Of a stretch of 64,000 bases of DNA, positions 61,163 to 64,000 are shown piece by piece (positions within the stretch are counted from its first letter, which is position 1; the number at the start of each line of letters is the position of its first letter). The position numbers and the translations under genes are program-made. The stretch spans positions 131,501 through 195,500 of the forward strand of contig CANNCO010000003.1 in assembly GCA_947503175.1 (NCBI GenBank). Direction: 5' to 3'. The stretch is from an uncultured Paracoccaceae bacterium. GTDB lineage: Bacteria > Pseudomonadota > Alphaproteobacteria > Rhodobacterales > Rhodobacteraceae. The notes beneath the pieces are model-generated. The model ran no database searches. It saw nothing but the letters and a program-made list of their open reading frames with translations, and was not told where the DNA came from.

Positions 61163-61699
61163 TCAGCCTGTGATAAACAGAAGGGCGATAAGGGCGAGCA
61201 CGACCAGCACCGCCATCGCTAGTTTCAGCCCGCGATTACGCGCCGGTGGCGTGGAGGCGTCGGCAGGTCCTTCCAGTGTGCCCTCGGCGCTGCCCGAGGT
61301 CAGCGGATCGAAGGACGGAAGAACCTGAGGTTCGCGGTAGGTGCCGATGTAAGTCACCTCGGCGGTAGGAACGAGCGCGGCCTCGCGCCGGCCGAACGCA
61401 TTGCTGTGAACAAGAAGGACATGGCCGCCGAGCGCGTCAAGTTTGCCCCGGTCGGCAAGGATCGCCTCGGGCGGAAGGCCGATCCCCTCGGTCAGATAGC
61501 CCGCAAGGCCAATCGGCTGAAGATCCTCGATCTTCAGCGTCTCGACAAAGTCATGGTCCACGACATCCAGCCCCAGAACCGCACCAATACGGTCGCAATC
61601 GCCGCGCCGAAACGGTGCAATGTCGGCCTCCGGCAAATTCAGCGCGAAAATGCGGACAACGCCCGTCTCATGGGGCGAAACAGTCAGGTCATCGGTCAC
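61163..61699 (-). CDS. Hypothetical protein with C-terminal membrane anchor
   Basis: A 178-residue protein: a soluble N-terminal domain (residues about 1-115, with GVVRIFALNLPEADIAPFRR and HGHVLLVHSNAFGRREA-like strands), a disordered Ser/Pro-rich linker, and one hydrophobic helix at the end (LKLAMAVLVVLALIALLFI). It overlaps the upstream gene by 4 bases. It is a tail-anchored protein of unknown function between the PH-like gene and pyrC'. Confidence 0.75.
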   Translation of the reverse strand: MTDDLTVSPHETGVVRIFALNLPEADIAPFRRGDCDRIGAVLGLDVVDHDFVETLKIEDLQPIGLAGYLTEGIGLPPEAILADRGKLDALGGHVLLVHSNAFGRREAALVPTAEVTYIGTYREPQVLPSFDPLTSGSAEGTLEGPADASTPPARNRGLKLAMAVLVVLALIALLFITG

Positions 61700-62235
61700 T
61701 CCATACCCCCCTTCTTGATCTGACGGACCAGCGCATAGACTTCGGACGGCGTATCAATGGCACGAAAGGTGAAACTCCCATCCGTTCCCTGCCAGACATC
61801 AAAGGGCGATTTGGCATTTATCCCGCGCGGTTCGCCCAATGTCACCGAGCCCAGACGGCCGTCTTTCAGGTGGACCTGCAATTCGGGCGTGATCGGCAGT
61901 TCGCTAAGACTTCGTCCGAACGCGGACGTCGCGATGAAGGCGCGACGTGAACTGAGGGCATATCGCGTGCGCCGCCGAATGAGAAAATCGATTAGAAAGC
62001 GTCCGATGACGGCGTAAGCGCCAACGGCGAGAAAAAACAGGCCAAAGAATTTGACGAATAGAGCCGTGTTCCCAAAGACCATTGTGGGAGCCGCAATCAA
62101 CACTCCCCCCATCCAAAGTAGCGAAAACGGCACCAGAACAATGTCGGCTTTGTGAAGAAGGAACAGTCTTGCACTGGGCGCCCCCTCCCAGAGGACCCTT
62201 TCACCGGGATCGAGATAGGCATCCCAGCCGCTCAT
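61696..62235 (-). CDS. PH-like membrane protein
   Basis: A 179-residue protein. The start at MSGWDAYLDPGERVLWEG (62235) is chosen because the longer frame has no homologous look. LDPGERVLWEGAPSARLF is the common opening of bacterial PH (bPH) membrane proteins. Two hydrophobic helices follow (about 27-47 and 54-75), then the PH-type beta domain. It overlaps the next gene by 4 bases. Confidence 0.75.
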   Translation of the reverse strand: MSGWDAYLDPGERVLWEGAPSARLFLLHKADIVLVPFSLLWMGGVLIAAPTMVFGNTALFVKFFGLFFLAVGAYAVIGRFLIDFLIRRRTRYALSSRRAFIATSAFGRSLSELPITPELQVHLKDGRLGSVTLGEPRGINAKSPFDVWQGTDGSFTFRAIDTPSEVYALVRQIKKGGME

Positions 62236-62263
62236 CAGGCAATCTCGTGTACTGCAGAACGGG

Positions 62264-62368
62264 TCATTGCGCGGACACCCAGACCACGATGATGACAATC
62301 GCCGCCAGAACCAGCAGCGCCACCATGGCAACCATGCCGGATGCCCGAGGGTCTTTCGGTTCTTGCAT
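62264..62368 (-). CDS. 34-residue single-span membrane protein coupled to pyrB
   Basis: A 34-codon frame: [20 protein letters not shown] then LAAIVIIVVWVSAQ. It has a charged N-terminal dozen residues and one 20-residue transmembrane helix. Its ATG shares a base with the pyrB stop (TGATG), so it is translated by re-initiation, and it lies 28 bases before the PH-like gene. It fits the operon's tight overlap pattern, which supports a real gene despite its size. No family recognised. Confidence 0.7.
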   Translation of the reverse strand: MQEPKDPRASGMVAMVALLVLAAIVIIVVWVSAQ

Positions 62369-63330
62369 CAGACCATCACCCCCTGATCCTGTTCCGCCCT
62401 CTCGGCACGCAGATTGCGCGCCAGCAGGTCCATCGCGGCCATGCGGACAGCGACCCCCATCTCGACCTGTTCCTGAATGACCGAGCGATTGATGTCATCG
62501 GCCAGTGTGCCATCGATCTCGACGCCGCGATTCATCGGGCCGGGATGCATGACGATGGCGTCGGGGGCCGCGACAGACATCTTTTCGTCGTCAAGCCCGA
62601 AACGGTGGTAATATTCGCGCTCGGACGGGATGAACGCCCCGTCCATGCGCTCCTTCTGAAGTCGCAGCATCATGACGACATCTGCGTCTTTCAGGCCCTC
62701 GGCCATGTCGCTCGTGACCTCGACGCCCCAATCGGCCACCCCTGCGGGCATCAGGGTGGGTGGGCCGATCAGCGTCACGCGGTTTTCCATCTTGCCCAAC
62801 AGGTAAATGTTCGACCGCGCCACGCGGGAATGGGCGATATCCCCGCAGATCGCGATTCGCAGACGGTGCAGGCGTCCCTTGGCCCGCCGGATCGTCAGCG
62901 CATCCAGAAGCGCCTGTGTTGGGTGCTCGTGACGCCCGTCGCCGGCGTTCAGGACCGCACAATTCACCTTTTCGGCCAGAAGGTTGACCGCACCCGAATG
63001 CGGGTGCCGGACCACGAGAAGGTCGGGATGCATTGCGTTCAGTGTCAGCGCCGTGTCGATCAGCGTTTCGCCCTTTTTGATCGACGAGGCCTGAAGCGTC
63101 ATGTTCATTACATCGGCCCCCAGACGCTTGCCCGCCAGTTCGAAACTGGCCTGCGTCCGCGTCGATGCCTCGAAGAACATGTTGATCTGCGTCAGCCCCG
63201 CCAGCGCATCGGAATGTTTCACGTCGCGGCGGTTCAGGTCGACATAACTGTCGGCTAGATCAAGAATGGAACGGATGTCGTCGGGACCCAGATACTCGAT
63301 CCCCAGAAGATGTCTGGCGCTGAAACCCAT
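62368..63330 (-). CDS. pyrB: Aspartate carbamoyltransferase catalytic subunit
   Basis: A 320-residue enzyme that makes N-carbamoyl-aspartate in pyrimidine synthesis. It has the carbamoyl-phosphate loop FFEASTRTQ (S56-T59), [22 protein letters not shown] and HPGPMNRG, all intact. It leads an eight-gene minus-strand operon and partners with the inactive dihydroorotase-like protein encoded downstream. The divergent gene is a uracil-DNA glycosylase. Confidence 0.96.
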   Translation of the reverse strand: MGFSARHLLGIEYLGPDDIRSILDLADSYVDLNRRDVKHSDALAGLTQINMFFEASTRTQASFELAGKRLGADVMNMTLQASSIKKGETLIDTALTLNAMHPDLLVVRHPHSGAVNLLAEKVNCAVLNAGDGRHEHPTQALLDALTIRRAKGRLHRLRIAICGDIAHSRVARSNIYLLGKMENRVTLIGPPTLMPAGVADWGVEVTSDMAEGLKDADVVMMLRLQKERMDGAFIPSEREYYHRFGLDDEKMSVAAPDAIVMHPGPMNRGVEIDGTLADDINRSVIQEQVEMGVAVRMAAMDLLARNLRAERAEQDQGVMV

Positions 63331-63423
63331 GCGGCGTGCCTCTCCCGATTTCCCCGCTTATAGGTAGGCTGATTGCGGGCGACAAGGATTTACCTTGGCA
63401 CGGGCGCGCCGTAGGTTCGGCCC

Positions 63424-64000
63424 ATGGATCACGCAACCGCACTGGCCCTTCTGGACTGGCAGATCGAACTTGGCGCGACGGAGGCGATCGGGGACGCGCC
63501 CGTGAACCGGTTCGAAAGTGTCGAACCGATGCGGAAGCCCAAGACGCCGGACCTGACACCAGAGCCGCCGGCGGCAGCCGACCCGGTCGCCGAAGCCCGG
63601 GCGCTGGCGGAAAACGCGACCTCTCTCGAAGCCCTCAAGGCGGCCCTTTCCTCGTACCAGCACTGCGACTTGCGGAAGGGTGCGCGGAACCTTGTTTTTG
63701 CCGATGGCACGGCGGGCGCGCGGGTCATGGTGATCGGCGAAGCGCCCGGTCGCGACGAGGATCAGCAGGGGCGTCCTTTTGTCGGGAGGGCCGGGCAGTT
63801 GCTGGATGCGATGTTTGCCGCCATCGACATGGGACGCGACCGGCCGGAGCCGGACAAAGCGCTATACATCACCAACATCCTGCCATGGCGCCCCCCGCAG
63901 AACCGCGACCCGGAACCGGCAGAGATTGCCATGATGCTTCCCTTCGTCACCCGCCATGTGGAGCTTGCCGCGCCCGATATCCTGATCCTGATGGGAAACC
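63424..64000 (+). CDS. Family-4-type uracil-DNA glycosylase (3' truncated)
   Basis: The first 192 codons of a thermophile-type (family 4) UDG that runs off the right edge. It has a non-conserved 70-residue N-terminal extension, a cluster-ligand cysteine in YQHCDLRKGARN (C81), motif GEAPGRDEDQQGRPFVGRAG (cited by GEAPGRDED), and ITNILPWRPPQNRDP, the latter bearing the catalytic-site residues. It removes uracil from DNA. It shares the 93-bp divergent promoter region with pyrB. Confidence 0.92.
   Translation, partial: MDHATALALLDWQIELGATEAIGDAPVNRFESVEPMRKPKTPDLTPEPPAAADPVAEARALAENATSLEALKAALSSYQHCDLRKGARNLVFADGTAGARVMVIGEAPGRDEDQQGRPFVGRAGQLLDAMFAAIDMGRDRPEPDKALYITNILPWRPPQNRDPEPAEIAMMLPFVTRHVELAAPDILILMGN

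Overview
The window reads as the chromosome of an alphaproteobacterium of the Rhodobacteraceae (roseobacter) type. The reasons are the high GC content, the TRAP, Dpp and Pot transporter-rich catabolic clusters, a DNA polymerase IV with an N-terminal zinc-finger-like extension, a plant-type glutamate-cysteine ligase, a pyrB operon with a catalytically degenerate dihydroorotase, and the order SPOR protein - D,D-carboxypeptidase - tmk - holB - tatD - MBL hydrolase. This placement rests on family recognition and not on a database search.

Region 1 (1 to about 33 kb) is a catabolic supercluster. It holds the tail of a [2Fe-2S]/FAD oxidoreductase, a partner DAO-type FAD dehydrogenase and an IclR-family regulator. 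A 10-gene plus-strand operon follows: carbohydrate-type ABC transporter, DapA-family lyase, two SDRs, class III aminotransferase, NodB-type deacetylase and succinate-semialdehyde-type dehydrogenase. Next come an isochorismatase-like hydrolase with an N-formylglutamate-amidohydrolase-like protein, a divergent glutamine-synthetase-like ligase, a PotDABC-type importer and two SnoaL-like proteins. The minus strand then carries a TRAP importer, an XRE-cupin regulator, an M24 peptidase and a Dpp-type ABC importer, and an OYE-type flavin reductase faces away from them. Four promoters in this 30 kb carry a related operator with two half-sites exactly 19 bp apart and a PcaR-like core, which suggests that scattered transcription units belong to one regulon. 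The substrate is not identified. Imported nitrogenous compounds, possibly hydroxyproline-type peptides or gamma-glutamylated amines, are the best-supported idea.

Region 2 (33.3 to 48.8 kb) is mostly core. The tRNA-Ser(GGA) gene has its 3' end facing the island and marks the boundary. It is followed by the cell-envelope/tmk/holB operon, miaB, a YafY-like regulator with a perfect palindrome at its start, pyrF, an NfeD/SPFH membrane pair, dinB, a second N-formylglutamate amidohydrolase and tRNA-Val(GAC). One small gene at 40.1 to 40.7 kb looks like an insertion.

Region 3 (48.8 to 51.8 kb) is a patchwork. It has three tandem hairpins, rpmJ with its terminator, a degenerate copy of the rpmJ tail with a still-pairing terminator, a possible 30-residue ORF on a convergent minus-strand transcript, and an accessory AlkD-AHSA1-ArsR operon with an SH3-repeat gene.

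Region 4 (51.8 to 64 kb) returns to core functions: an inner-membrane OmpA/BON protein, ubiA, rsmE, gshA, and a compact eight-gene minus-strand operon from pyrB to plsY and beyond. That operon includes a 34-residue membrane protein translationally coupled to pyrB. A family-4 uracil-DNA glycosylase runs off the right edge. I found no insertion sequence, integrase, prophage, CRISPR array or rRNA.
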